A stretch of 9,606 bases of DNA. Origin: a bacterium (lineage in GTDB: Bacteria; Planctomycetota; J058; JAJDCP01). The position numbers and the translations under genes were made by a program. Shown piece by piece: positions 1 through 6,640 of this stretch. Where the stretch lies: NCBI GenBank assembly GCA_030428695.1, contig JAUIEM010000388.1, positions 1 to 9,606 of the forward strand, written 5' to 3'. Each line of letters begins with the position of its first letter. Position 1 is the stretch's first letter. The notes under the pieces were generated by a model. It had not been told where the DNA came from. It saw nothing but the letters and a program-made list of their open reading frames with translations, and did no database searches.

Positions 1-132
1 CAGGGCGGCGATCTCGTCGATGATGAAGGCGTGGTCCTGCACCCGCGACGAGACGTAGGTGAAGATCCGCTGCATCGCCCGGTCGAAGGAGCCGGTGACG
101 ATCAGCGATCCGACGCACAGTTCCTCGCTCAC
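1..132 (-). CDS. Unrecognised protein, N-terminal 44 residues only (runs off the left edge)
   Basis: Reading the minus strand from a GTG at 132-130 gives an open frame that begins MSEELCVGSLIVTG and reaches the window edge with no stop. The GTG is preferred because a purine-rich GAGGGGAGG lies just upstream. An in-frame ATG at 156-154 would add eight residues (MVSRGEGN) but has no convincing SD. The segment is mixed polar and hydrophobic, with no signal peptide or membrane stretch. It contains a run with alternating aromatic and charged residues (FDRAMQRIFTYVSSRVQDHAF). I do not recognise the family, and 44 residues are too few to assign one. The gene is divergent from the MDR oxidoreductase across about 115 bp. 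GC-rich third positions and the good SD support a real gene, but no function is proposed. Confidence 0.55.
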   Translation of the reverse strand, partial: MSEELCVGSLIVTGSFDRAMQRIFTYVSSRVQDHAFIIDEIAAL

Positions 133-213
133 GTTGCCCTCCCCTCGGCTGACCATGGCGAGATTCTGCGGCCCCGCCCCGGCCAACGCAAACGGAATCC
201 GCGGGCCGCCTGG

Positions 214-219
214 TATCAT
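214..219 (+). promoter_or_regulatory. Possible -10 box of the MDR oxidoreductase gene
   Basis: TATCAT matches the sigma-70 -10 consensus at five of six positions. It lies 28 nt before the ATG at 248, in an otherwise GC-rich 115-bp divergent spacer (133-247). No good -35 is visible 16-18 nt upstream, so this is a weak prediction. Nothing else stands out in the spacer apart from the two ribosome binding sites. Confidence 0.3.
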
Positions 220-247
220 GCGAGGCATACCCAGCCGGAGCCGAACC

Positions 248-1276
248 ATGTCCCTCCCGACGACGATGCGCGCCCTCGTCCTGCCCCGCCACGCCCTCGA
301 CCTGCACGAGGCGATCGCCGGCCTGCGGGTCGAGGAGCGGCCGCTGCCGGTGCCCGCGCGGGGTCAGGTGCTGATCCGGATGACGGCGGCCCCCTGCAAC
401 CCGAGCGACCTCCTGTTCCTGCAGGACCAGTACGGGGTGAAGAAGACCCTGCCGACGGTGCCGGGCTGGGAGGGCGCGGGGGAGATCGTCGCCAGCGGCG
501 GCGGCATCCTCCCCTGGTTCCTCAAGGGCAAGCGCGTCGCCTGCGCCGGCCAGGCCGACCGGGACGGCACCTGGGCGGAGTACTTCGTCACCGACGCGAT
601 GCACTGCCTGCCGCTGATCAAGGGCATGGACGCGGTGCAGGGCTCGATGCTGATCGTCAACCCCTTCACCGCCGCCGCCCTGCTCGACGAGGCCCGCAGC
701 CTCGGCTCGAAGGCGGTCGTGCACCTGGCCGCGGCGAGCGCGCTCGGGCGGATGATGGTCCCGCTCGCGCGGGACATGGGCCTGCCGCTGATCAACGTCG
801 TGCGGCGCCCGGCCCAGGTCGAGCTGCTGCGGGGGCTCGGCGCGGAGCACGTCCTCAACTCTTCCGACGACGACCACCTCGAGCAGCTGAGCGCCCTGTG
901 CCAGCAGCTCGGCGCGACCGTCGCCTGCGACCCGGTCGCCGGCGCCCGCACCGGGCAGGTCCTCGACGCCCTCGGCCAGGGCGGCACGGTGCTGGTCTAC
1001 GGCGCCCTGTCCGGCCAGCCCTGCGCCGGCATCGACCCGATCGGGCTGATCTTCCGGGCCTGGACGGTGCGCGGCTTCTGGTTGAGCGAGTGGGTCGAGA
1101 AGAACAACATGCTGCGCATCATCAACCGCGGCAACGCCCTGCAGAAGCAGTTCGTGGCGGGGAACCTGCGGACCGCCGTCCGCACCGAGGTCGGCTTCGA
1201 CGACTTCGCGCGGGAGCTCGACCGCTACGTCGACGACATGACCGGCGGCAAGGTCGTGCTGCGCCCGGGTCAGTAA
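248..1276 (+). CDS. Zinc-independent MDR-family NAD(P)H-dependent oxidoreductase (quinone reductase / 2-enoyl reductase type)
   Basis: The protein has 342 residues, the usual size for the medium-chain dehydrogenase/reductase superfamily. It has an N-terminal GroES-like domain (about 1-150), with the APCNPSDLLFLQDQYG segment (48-63) and PGWEGAGEIVASG (72-84), as in quinone oxidoreductases and mitochondrial-type enoyl reductases. A Rossmann domain follows. Its nucleotide-binding turn is VHLAAASALGRMM (158-170), an A-rich version of the usual glycine motif. VVRR at 184-187 follows the second strand, where basic residues commonly favour NADPH. GAEHVLN (198-204) and GGTVLVYGALSG (245-256) are further family signatures. 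I see no structural-zinc cysteine cluster or catalytic-zinc ligands, so it is probably a cytoplasmic zinc-independent reductase of a quinone, enone or enoyl-thioester. The ATG at 248 is chosen because GGAG sits 7 nt upstream; ATG266 (residue 7) is a weaker alternative. Its stop overlaps the convergent dehydrogenase gene. The substrate cannot be read from sequence. Confidence 0.87.
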   Translation: MSLPTTMRALVLPRHALDLHEAIAGLRVEERPLPVPARGQVLIRMTAAPCNPSDLLFLQDQYGVKKTLPTVPGWEGAGEIVASGGGILPWFLKGKRVACAGQADRDGTWAEYFVTDAMHCLPLIKGMDAVQGSMLIVNPFTAAALLDEARSLGSKAVVHLAAASALGRMMVPLARDMGLPLINVVRRPAQVELLRGLGAEHVLNSSDDDHLEQLSALCQQLGATVACDPVAGARTGQVLDALGQGGTVLVYGALSGQPCAGIDPIGLIFRAWTVRGFWLSEWVEKNNMLRIINRGNALQKQFVAGNLRTAVRTEVGFDDFARELDRYVDDMTGGKVVLRPGQ

Positions 1277-2184
1277 CCGGCGGCGACGTCGACCCGCCCG
1301 GGCGGCTCCTCCCCTCGGGCCAGACAGCCGAGGACCGCCTGCAGCACCTCGCGGCGCGCCTCCTCGACGTGCTGGCCGTGGCCGCCCCGGTGCGGGCTGA
1401 GCACGACGTTGGACAGCTGGTCGAAGGGGAAGCGCGAGGGCCGCGTGCCGACCCGCCCCGGCTCGTCCTCCGGGTACTGGAACCAGACGTCGAGGCCGGC
1501 CCGCAGCCGCCCGGAGGCGAGCGCTTCGTACAGCGCCTCCTCGTCGCACAGGTCTCCTCGCCCGACGTTGACCAGCACCGCGCCGTCGGGCAGCAGCGCG
1601 AGCCGCCGTGCGTCGAGCAGGCCGCGGGTCTCCGGCGTCGAAGGCAGCGCGCCGAGTACGCAGGTCGCGCGGGGCAGCAGCCGGTCGAGGTCGGCGAGGG
1701 TCAGCGGGCCGCGCCGGGTCAGCGTGTCGACCTGCATGCCGAGCGCCGTCAGCAGCGTCCGGAGGCGCCCGCCGATCGCGCCGCCCCCGAGCAGCAGCGC
1801 GCGGCCGCCGGCCAGGCGCAGCGAGGGGTCGGGAGCGTAGCGCATGCGCCAGTCGAAGCGCCGCAGGGCGCGGTCGGCGCGGAGCAGCGAGCGGGCAGCG
1901 GCGAGCAGCAGGGCGAGGGCGAGCTCGGCGACCGCCGCGGCGTTGTGGTGCAGGGCGTAGACCGGCAGCGCGGGGAAGCGCTCGAGCAGCAGCGTGCGCG
2001 TCTTCTGCGGCAGGCCGGCGTAGGGGATGACCAGGGCCCGCTCGCAGAGCTCCAGGGCTTCCGGGGAGGGGCGGCCGCCGACGAGCACCTCGACCGGGCC
2101 CGGGGGGAGCTTCCCGACGCTGACCTCCCAGCCCGGGGCGCCGCGCAGGGGGACGGTGGGCTCGCTGAGCTGGTGGATCCTCAT
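1270..2184 (-). CDS. D-isomer-specific 2-hydroxyacid dehydrogenase
   Basis: The protein has 304 residues, near the short end of this NAD(P)-dependent family, which interconverts D-2-hydroxyacids and 2-oxoacids in the cytoplasm. It starts MRIHQLSEP. The segment HHNAAAVAELALALLLAAAR (79-98) is the family's conserved helix at the domain hinge. The Rossmann motif is LLLGGGAIGGRL (130-141). Catalytic residues can be placed as Arg209 in VNVGRG, His265 in LSPHRGG, and a Glu at 239 or 241 in the loop after GLDVWF. That loop reads DVWFQYPEDEP instead of the common DVFxxEP, suggesting a distinct subfamily. The start is well supported: GGAGGT lies 8 nt upstream of the ATG. The 3' end overlaps the convergent MDR gene by 7 bp. 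It is preceded on the same strand, across 200 bp, by the LysR gene, which may control it. The exact substrate is unknown. Confidence 0.87.
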   Translation of the reverse strand: MRIHQLSEPTVPLRGAPGWEVSVGKLPPGPVEVLVGGRPSPEALELCERALVIPYAGLPQKTRTLLLERFPALPVYALHHNAAAVAELALALLLAAARSLLRADRALRRFDWRMRYAPDPSLRLAGGRALLLGGGAIGGRLRTLLTALGMQVDTLTRRGPLTLADLDRLLPRATCVLGALPSTPETRGLLDARRLALLPDGAVLVNVGRGDLCDEEALYEALASGRLRAGLDVWFQYPEDEPGRVGTRPSRFPFDQLSNVVLSPHRGGHGQHVEEARREVLQAVLGCLARGEEPPGRVDVAAGY

Positions 2185-2190
2185 CGCGCC

Positions 2191-2388
2191 CTACCTCCGA
2201 TTCCGCGCGCGGCGGCGCCTGGCCTTCCCCGGATCCTCATCCTCCCTCCTCGAGCAGGGTCTTGCGGAAGGTGCTCCTCGCCGCCGTCTTCGGCCGCTTC
2301 GCACAGGACGCTCGTTCCTCGCGACCCGTGCTGCGCTGTGGGGCTCGCACCTTTCCGTGGCGGCGGCCGTCCTCCCCCGGATCCTCAT
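2191..2388 (-). CDS. Possible 65-codon arginine-rich ORF bridging lysR and the hydroxyacid dehydrogenase gene
   Basis: An ATG at 2388-2386 overlaps the LysR stop codon as ATGA. It is preceded by AGGAGG with about 4 nt spacing, inside the LysR 3' end. The frame runs 65 codons to a TAG (2193-2191) embedded in the SD of the downstream dehydrogenase. This would allow continuous translational coupling through the gap. The product is extremely Arg-rich (for example SGRRRRRGAP at 31-40) and resembles no family I know. Such composition is what random GC-rich DNA gives, and the ORF spans the 48-bp duplication, so it may well be non-coding. It is listed because the start and stop placement is unusually neat. 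Confidence 0.18.
   Translation of the reverse strand: MRIRGRTAAATERCEPHSAARVARNERPVRSGRRRRRGAPSARPCSRREDEDPGKARRRRARNRR
2227..2274. repeat. 48-bp direct repeat, copy 1 (displaced duplicate of the lysR 3' end)
   Basis: This stretch is base-for-base identical to 2375-2422, at an offset of exactly 148 bp. Allowing one mismatch extends the match to 2223-2274. Further left both copies keep similar TTCCG...GCGGCGG sequence with small gaps, so the duplicated unit may originally have been larger. Read on the minus strand, it repeats the last 12 LysR codons (TFRKTLLEEGG and stop) plus bases after the stop. This copy is not attached to a regulator frame, so it is a relic and not a gene end. Confidence 0.9.
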
Positions 2389-2422
2389 CCTCCCTCCTCG
2401 AGCAGGGTCTTGCGGAAGGTGC
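2375..2422. repeat. 48-bp direct repeat, copy 2 (the genuine lysR 3' end)
   Basis: This is the partner of the copy at 2227-2274. It contains the functional LysR C-terminal codons and stop (2387-2385) and about ten bases of downstream DNA. The 100 bp between the copies (2275-2374) include a 12-bp inverted fragment of the same gene end: GGCTCGCACCTT at 2342-2353 is the reverse complement of AAGGTGCGAGCC at 2416-2427. No terminal repeats of an insertion sequence or transposase fragment are visible. Confidence 0.9.
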
Positions 2423-3275
2423 GAGCCGCGGCGCTGGCGGTGCGGTCCTTGCGGGTCACGACGGCGAGCTTGCGGCGGATGCGCCCGGAGCCACACCACA
2501 GGCCGTGCTCCCCCTCGCGCAGGGCGTAGCGGCTGACGAAGGCGGCGCCGATGCCCTCGGCGACCATGCGCTTGATCGACTCGATGCTGCGCAGCTCCAT
2601 CACCGCCTGCACCTCGATGCCCGCCGCCTCGATGTGCGACTCGAGCAGCAGCCGCACCGCCGAGCCCGCCTCGAACAGGATCAGCGGCTGGCCGGCGAGC
2701 TCCTTCCAGCGGAAGGTCTTGCGCGTGCGCAGCGCGTGGCCGGGCGGCAGGATCAGCTGCAGCTCGTCCTCCTTCCAGGGCTCGACCCGCAGCCGCGAGA
2801 GGATGCGCTGGTCGTGGCCGGTGACCGGCAGGGTGACGATGCCGATGTCGAGCTCGCCCGCGAAGACCGCCGCGACCACCGCCGAGCTGCCCTGCTCGCG
2901 AACGAACAGCTGGATGCCCGGGAAGCGTTGGTGGAAGCGGCCGAGCAGCCGGGGCATCAGGTAGGTCGTCGCGGTCGCCCCGCCCCCGATCGCGAGCCGC
3001 CCGTGCTCGAGGCCGGCGAGGGCGTCGACCGCGCGGCGGCCGGAGGCGAGGCGCTCGAGGGCTTCTTCGACGTAGCGGCGGAAGGTGCGTCCGGCCTCGG
3101 TCAGGACCATCCCGCGCGGGGTGCGGTCGAACAGCATCTGCCCGAGCGAGGCCTCGAGCCCCGCGAGCTGGGCGCTGACTGCCGGCTGGGTCAGGTGCAC
3201 CGCCTCCGCCGCGCGCGTCAGGTTGCCCTCGCGGGCGATGAGCAGGAAGGTCGAGTACGGGGCGAGGTCATGCAC
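2385..3275 (-). CDS. LysR-type transcriptional regulator
   Basis: The protein has 296 residues, typical for the family. The N-terminal winged helix-turn-helix is clear: LTRAAEAVHLTQPAVSAQLA (19-38), then LEASLGQMLFDRTPRG (40-55) and LTEAGRTF. A linker helix (about 58-90) leads into a periplasmic-binding-like effector domain (91-296) that opens HGRLAIGGGATATTYLMPRLL and includes SIESIKRMVAEGIGAAFVSRYAL (230-252). These segments resemble the CysL/CbbR branch of the family. The start is GTG at 3275-3273; no ATG is in frame upstream before a stop, and the SD is poor. It should act as a DNA-binding tetramer responding to a small co-inducer. It is divergent from the LRR gene across 252 bp and lies upstream of the hydroxyacid dehydrogenase on the same strand. 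Either could be a target, and autoregulation is usual for the family. Its 3' end is duplicated downstream. Confidence 0.93.
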   Translation of the reverse strand: MHDLAPYSTFLLIAREGNLTRAAEAVHLTQPAVSAQLAGLEASLGQMLFDRTPRGMVLTEAGRTFRRYVEEALERLASGRRAVDALAGLEHGRLAIGGGATATTYLMPRLLGRFHQRFPGIQLFVREQGSSAVVAAVFAGELDIGIVTLPVTGHDQRILSRLRVEPWKEDELQLILPPGHALRTRKTFRWKELAGQPLILFEAGSAVRLLLESHIEAAGIEVQAVMELRSIESIKRMVAEGIGAAFVSRYALREGEHGLWCGSGRIRRKLAVVTRKDRTASAAARTFRKTLLEEGG

Positions 3276-3300
3276 GGGAGACGAGGTCCGAATGAGGGCA

Positions 3301-3339
3301 GGTGTGTTTCATGGTACACCGGAGGACAGACCGTGACAT
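3301..3339 (-). promoter_or_regulatory. Possible lysR promoter with overlapping inverted repeat
   Basis: On the minus strand ATGTCA (3339-3334) and TACCAT (3316-3311) are separated by 17 bp. Each matches the sigma-70 -35 or -10 consensus at four of six positions, and they sit about 36-40 bp before the GTG start. The -10 is embedded in an inverted repeat GGTGT (3301-3305) - N10 - ACACC (3316-3320). An operator overlapping the promoter would fit negative autoregulation by the LysR protein. The repeat does not show a clean T-N11-A core, so the assignment is tentative. Confidence 0.35.
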
Positions 3340-3410
3340 CCGAGGTGCGACGATGCCCTGTGTCGACGACGCGTGGCGGGCCCTACGCCTGGTGGGCCGG
3401 GGAGCCGTAG
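3333..3410 (+). CDS. Possible 25-residue leader peptide ORF with tandem Trp codons
   Basis: A GTG at 3333 has a perfect GGAGG (3321-3325) 7 nt upstream. It opens a 25-codon frame ending at TAG 3408-3410, with product MTSEVRRCPVSTTRGGPYAW followed by WAGEP. Two adjacent Trp codons (3390-3395) lie near the end, inside the loop of a small hairpin (GGCCC 3379-3383 with GGGCC 3394-3398). Downstream, CCGGGGAG (3397-3404) can pair with CTCCCCGG (3430-3437), and GGGG (3436-3439) with CCCC (3447-3450). The three pairings are mutually exclusive in order, as in attenuator leaders. No U-run follows. The ORF lies about 120 bp upstream of the LRR gene. A chance ORF with a chance SD is the main alternative. 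Confidence 0.25.
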   Translation: MTSEVRRCPVSTTRGGPYAWWAGEP

Positions 3411-3429
3411 TCGGCGCGCGTGCGTAGTC

Positions 3430-3450
3430 CTCCCCGGGGAGCGAAGCCCC
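3430..3450 (+). other. CCCC/GGGG palindrome and hairpin in the lysR-LRR divergent region
   Basis: CTCCCCGGGGAG (3430-3441) is a perfect 12-bp palindrome. Its right arm can form a small stem with CCCC at 3447-3450, and its left arm can pair with CCGGGGAG at 3397-3404. It may be a protein-binding site or part of an RNA switch. It is not a canonical terminator, because no T-run follows. No other function is visible in 3411-3500. Confidence 0.3.
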
Positions 3451-3515
3451 TGTATCCGCGGGCGGAGTCGCTGCTGCTGCGGACGCGGCGCCGGTGATGG
3501 TATGGTGCCTCGACT

Positions 3516-3520
3516 GGAGG
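3516..3520 (+). promoter_or_regulatory. Strong ribosome binding site of the LRR gene
   Basis: GGAGG is placed 7 nt before the ATG at 3528 and decides that start. TATGGT at 3501-3506 could serve as a weak -10 (four of six positions), but no matching -35 is seen. If it were used, the 5' untranslated leader would be very short. Confidence 0.6.
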
Positions 3521-3527
3521 ATACCCG

Positions 3528-6500
3528 ATGCCCCATCCCGATGATGCCTGGGCGGAGCTGCGCGCCTTCGCCTCCTGCCGCCCCAGCCGGCTCGCCTTCC
3601 GCGCCCTCGCCAGCCTGCTCGACACCTGGCCCGGCGACGACTTCCCACGGGCCTTCGCCTGTGCGGAGGAGCTGCTGGAGAGCTGGCCCGACGAGGAACG
3701 CGCCGCACCCTGGGCCTGGGCGCAGGCCCTGGTGCAGGGACGCGAGGTGCCGAGCTGGCCCCTGGCGCGCACGGTCGCGCTCCGCTCCCGGCACCTGACC
3801 AAGGGCGCGGTCGGTCTCGCCCGGCTCGCCGCGCAGGCCGAGGTCGGGCAGCTGACGGAGCTGACGCCGACCGGACGCGGGGACCTGGTCTACCTGTATC
3901 ACCGGCCCGAGCGCTTCCCCGCGTTGCGGCGCCTGACCGCGGTCGACGCGATCGGCCAGCTCGACCTCGCCGCGCTCGCCGACAAGCCCTTCTGGGGGCA
4001 GCTCGAGCGCTTCGGGATCCAGCCCCTCGACGACGATCTGCTCCACTTCGGGGCCTCGCGGGTGGTGCCTCGGGTGACGGAGGACAACCGGCTGCGTTCC
4101 GTCCGCCTGCGCGCCGAGGACCTGATCGCCGTGTGGGAGCGGGGGCCACTGCCCAGGCAGCGGCGCGCCGAGGTGTTCATCCGCTCGGTCGAGGAAGCCG
4201 AAGCGCTCGCGGCGCGGCCCGAGCTGGCGGGGCTCGGGGAGCTCGGCCTCGCCTTCCGCTGCGGCTTCAACGGCACGACGCCGGGGGAGCCCTTCGTCGG
4301 CAACGTCATCGAGGACGACGAGAGGGCGGCGCGGGCCTTCTTCGCGCGGGCGCGCCTCGATGCTCTCGAGGAGCTCTCCCTGGTCGGCTACACCCAAGGC
4401 TACTGGGGCCGCGGAGGGCTCGGCCCCGCGGGGTTGGAGGCGTTGCTGGCGTCGGGCGTGCCGGCCCGGCTGAAGAGCCTCGAGCTCGCCCACCTGCCCC
4501 TGGGCGACGCCGGGGTGGCGGCCCTCGCGCCGCACCTGCCCGCCGGCCTCGAGCGGCTCGCGCTGCGGGATGTGTACTGCAAGGGAGACGGCGCCCGGGC
4601 GCTCGCTGATTCCGCCTGTCTGGCCGGGCTGCGTCGGCTCGACCTGTCCGGCAACCGCATCGACGCCGAGGCCTGCGCCGCGCTCGCCGCGGTGGACATG
4701 CCACAGCTCGAGGAGCTCGACCTCAGCGGTCCCTCCATCCAGCCCTACTACTTCGACCTCGGCCACCAGCCCTTGCTCGACGCTGGCGTGGCGGCCTGGA
4801 TGGAGCGTCCGCGCCCGCGCCTGCAGACGCTGCGCCTGGCCAACGTGTTCCTCGGCGACGCGGGCGCTGCGGCCGTCTTCGGTGCCCGCCTGCCCGCGCT
4901 GCACAGCCTCGACCTGTCCCACGCCCAGCTCAGCGCGGAAGGGGTCGCGCGCTTCCTCGGCAGCGCGCTGTGGGATTCCCTCGAGACGCTCGAGCTCCAC
5001 GAGTGCCGGCTCGACGACGCGGCGCTGGAGGCGCTGGTCCGGCAGGAGTCCGCGCCGCAGCTGCGGCGGCTCGGGCTGGCCCACAACGCGATCGGGCCGG
5101 CGGGCGCCCAGGCCCTCGCCGGCTGGCCGGTGCTCGCCGGGCTGTGGTCCCTCGACCTGCACGACAACGCGATCGGCGACGCGGGGCTGGTCGCTCTCGC
5201 CCGCTCGCCGCACCCGGTGCGGCTGCTCGAGCTCGACCTCGAGCAGGACTGCTGGAACCGCCGCCGCTTCGACTTCGCGGACGCGACGGCCGAGGCGCTG
5301 GCGGAGCCGGTCGCCTTGCGCCGCCTCGAGGGCTTGTTCACGGGCTGCATCGACGCGTACCACGGGGCGGCGTATTCCCCTGGCTTCTCCAAGGACGCGC
5401 TGCGCCGGCTGCTGCGGGCCGAGGCCTTCCGCCCCACCGTTCGCGCGGCCTGCGCGAGCTGGACGGAGATCGACGAGTACGTCCGCACCGGGCCCTGGGA
5501 TCCCGCGGCCGAGCGCTCCGACTCCGACTTCCGCGCCGAGCCGCGCGCGCTGTCGACCGCGGAGAGCAGGCCCTGCGGGGGCGAGGTACGGCAGCCGAGC
5601 GGGCGTCCGGCCTGGGCGCAGGTGACGGAGCTGCCCGGCCTCGCGACCCTCGACGACGCCCCTCTCGCCCCGGACGTGCTGCACGGCATCGAGCACCGCC
5701 GGCCGGTGCCGACCGGCATGCACGCGCACCTGCAGCTCGACCACCAGGACCCCCGGCAACCGCTGCCCCCACCGGCGGGGAAGTACCTCGCCGACGCGCT
5801 CGACGCCTTCCTGCGCGCGGAGGAGCGGGGAAGCTGTGAGGTCGGCGGCAGCTCGAGCGTCCTGCTCGATGACGGGACGACAGAGTGCACCGCGTCGACC
5901 TTCTACCTCACCCTGACCGAGCCCGTGAGCCCGGCTGTCGAGGGCATCCGCGAGGCGCTCTGGTGGGGCCGGGCGCCGGCGAGCAGCGCGCTGGAGAAGT
6001 ACGATGATTCCTTCGATGACGAAGACGACGGGGATGAAGAGGAAGCGGACGAGCTCGCCCTCCGCCTCGACGCCGCGCCTCCTGCCGGGTCGCGCTGGCT
6101 GCAGCTCGCCCGGCTCGAGGTCGCGCACTGGGGCCCGGAAGAGCGGCGCAGCTTCCGGCTCGATCGCGTCCCGTTCCCGCAGCCGCTCCGGGAACGGCTC
6201 GCCGAGCTCCTCGCGCCGGGCCGGCCCGACGGCGAGCAGATCGCGATCGAACCGAAGGAAGGCGGAGCGCTGCGCATCTACCGCAGGGGGCTCGCCGCCG
6301 ATCCCGCCTTCGACACGCTCCTGGTCGAGATCGCCGAGGCGGGGCCCGGCGTCGCGGCCTTCGTCTTCCGCCTGATGCGCGCAGGGAACCTGCTGCTGCT
6401 GCCCGCCGGCATCACCGCGAGCGCGGCGCTCGCCGAGGACTTCGACGCGGCCTGGCCGGTGCTGACCGTGGTCGAGGACGCCGCCGCGCTCGGGGAGATC

Positions 6501-6551
6501 CTCGACGCCGGCCCCCGCGCCTGGTGGGAGCGCGGGAAACACGCGTCATAG
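3528..6551 (+). CDS. Large cytoplasmic leucine-rich-repeat protein with unrecognised N- and C-terminal regions
   Basis: The protein has 1007 residues, with no signal peptide or membrane segment, so it is probably cytoplasmic. Residues 1-230 are an unrecognised, Trp- and Ala-rich, mostly helical-looking region. From about 236 to 570 there are roughly ten to twelve LRRs of the ribonuclease-inhibitor type. Examples are [20 protein letters not shown] (315-334), [20 protein letters not shown] (368-387), [20 protein letters not shown] (485-504) and [20 protein letters not shown] (539-558). Such repeats form a curved scaffold for protein binding. Residues 575-1007 are again unrecognised. This part includes the acidic run 826-842 ([17 protein letters not shown]) and WW pairs at 812-813 and 999-1000. 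No catalytic motif is evident. The start has GGAGG 7 nt upstream. It is divergent from the LysR gene and 125 bp upstream of aconitase. The gene is confidently real; its role is unknown, and protein-protein recognition is an inference from the fold. Confidence 0.88.
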   Translation: MPHPDDAWAELRAFASCRPSRLAFRALASLLDTWPGDDFPRAFACAEELLESWPDEERAAPWAWAQALVQGREVPSWPLARTVALRSRHLTKGAVGLARLAAQAEVGQLTELTPTGRGDLVYLYHRPERFPALRRLTAVDAIGQLDLAALADKPFWGQLERFGIQPLDDDLLHFGASRVVPRVTEDNRLRSVRLRAEDLIAVWERGPLPRQRRAEVFIRSVEEAEALAARPELAGLGELGLAFRCGFNGTTPGEPFVGNVIEDDERAARAFFARARLDALEELSLVGYTQGYWGRGGLGPAGLEALLASGVPARLKSLELAHLPLGDAGVAALAPHLPAGLERLALRDVYCKGDGARALADSACLAGLRRLDLSGNRIDAEACAALAAVDMPQLEELDLSGPSIQPYYFDLGHQPLLDAGVAAWMERPRPRLQTLRLANVFLGDAGAAAVFGARLPALHSLDLSHAQLSAEGVARFLGSALWDSLETLELHECRLDDAALEALVRQESAPQLRRLGLAHNAIGPAGAQALAGWPVLAGLWSLDLHDNAIGDAGLVALARSPHPVRLLELDLEQDCWNRRRFDFADATAEALAEPVALRRLEGLFTGCIDAYHGAAYSPGFSKDALRRLLRAEAFRPTVRAACASWTEIDEYVRTGPWDPAAERSDSDFRAEPRALSTAESRPCGGEVRQPSGRPAWAQVTELPGLATLDDAPLAPDVLHGIEHRRPVPTGMHAHLQLDHQDPRQPLPPPAGKYLADALDAFLRAEERGSCEVGGSSSVLLDDGTTECTASTFYLTLTEPVSPAVEGIREALWWGRAPASSALEKYDDSFDDEDDGDEEEADELALRLDAAPPAGSRWLQLARLEVAHWGPEERRSFRLDRVPFPQPLRERLAELLAPGRPDGEQIAIEPKEGGALRIYRRGLAADPAFDTLLVEIAEAGPGVAAFVFRLMRAGNLLLLPAGITASAALAEDFDAAWPVLTVVEDAAALGEILDAGPRAWWERGKHAS

Positions 6552-6640
6552 ATTCCCTCTATCGCCCAAATCCAAACTATCGATATTCTCTATTCGTTTG
6601 GCGCGGTTACACTCCCTGGTGTCCTGAGAGAACACGAACG
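6552..6640 (+). promoter_or_regulatory. AT-rich putative promoter region of the aconitase gene
   Basis: Between the LRR stop and about 6613 the sequence is strikingly richer in A and T than the rest of the window, as expected of a promoter in a high-GC genome. TACACT (6608-6613) or TATTCT (6584-6589) could be the -10; both match four of six positions, and neither has a good -35. GTGT (6619-6622) - N9 - ACAC (6632-6635) is a possible regulator half-site pair just downstream. Confidence 0.4.

Noticed and set aside
59..247. Upstream extension of the MDR frame
   Set aside because: It overlaps the divergent gene start and its promoter region; ATG248 has a proper SD and gives the normal family length.
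2185..2422. Insertion sequence or MITE in the lysR-dehydrogenase gap
   Set aside because: The repeats are direct copies of a gene end, with no terminal inverted repeats, target-site duplication or transposase fragment.
31..2529. 832-codon plus-strand ORF crossing the MDR, dehydrogenase and lysR genes
   Set aside because: It overlaps three well-supported genes in other frames and is Arg/Pro/Gly-rich with no family resemblance.
3301..3320. Canonical LysR T-N11-A box
   Set aside because: The inverted repeat is real, but the T and A spacing does not give T-N11-A with symmetric flanks, so it is reported only as a possible operator.
3309..6542. 1077-codon minus-strand ORF opposite the LRR gene
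   Set aside because: It is an antisense frame kept open by the GC-rich third positions of the LRR gene. The translation is a Gly/Arg/Glu/Val-rich mixture with no domain, and the plus strand has clear LRR periodicity and an SD.
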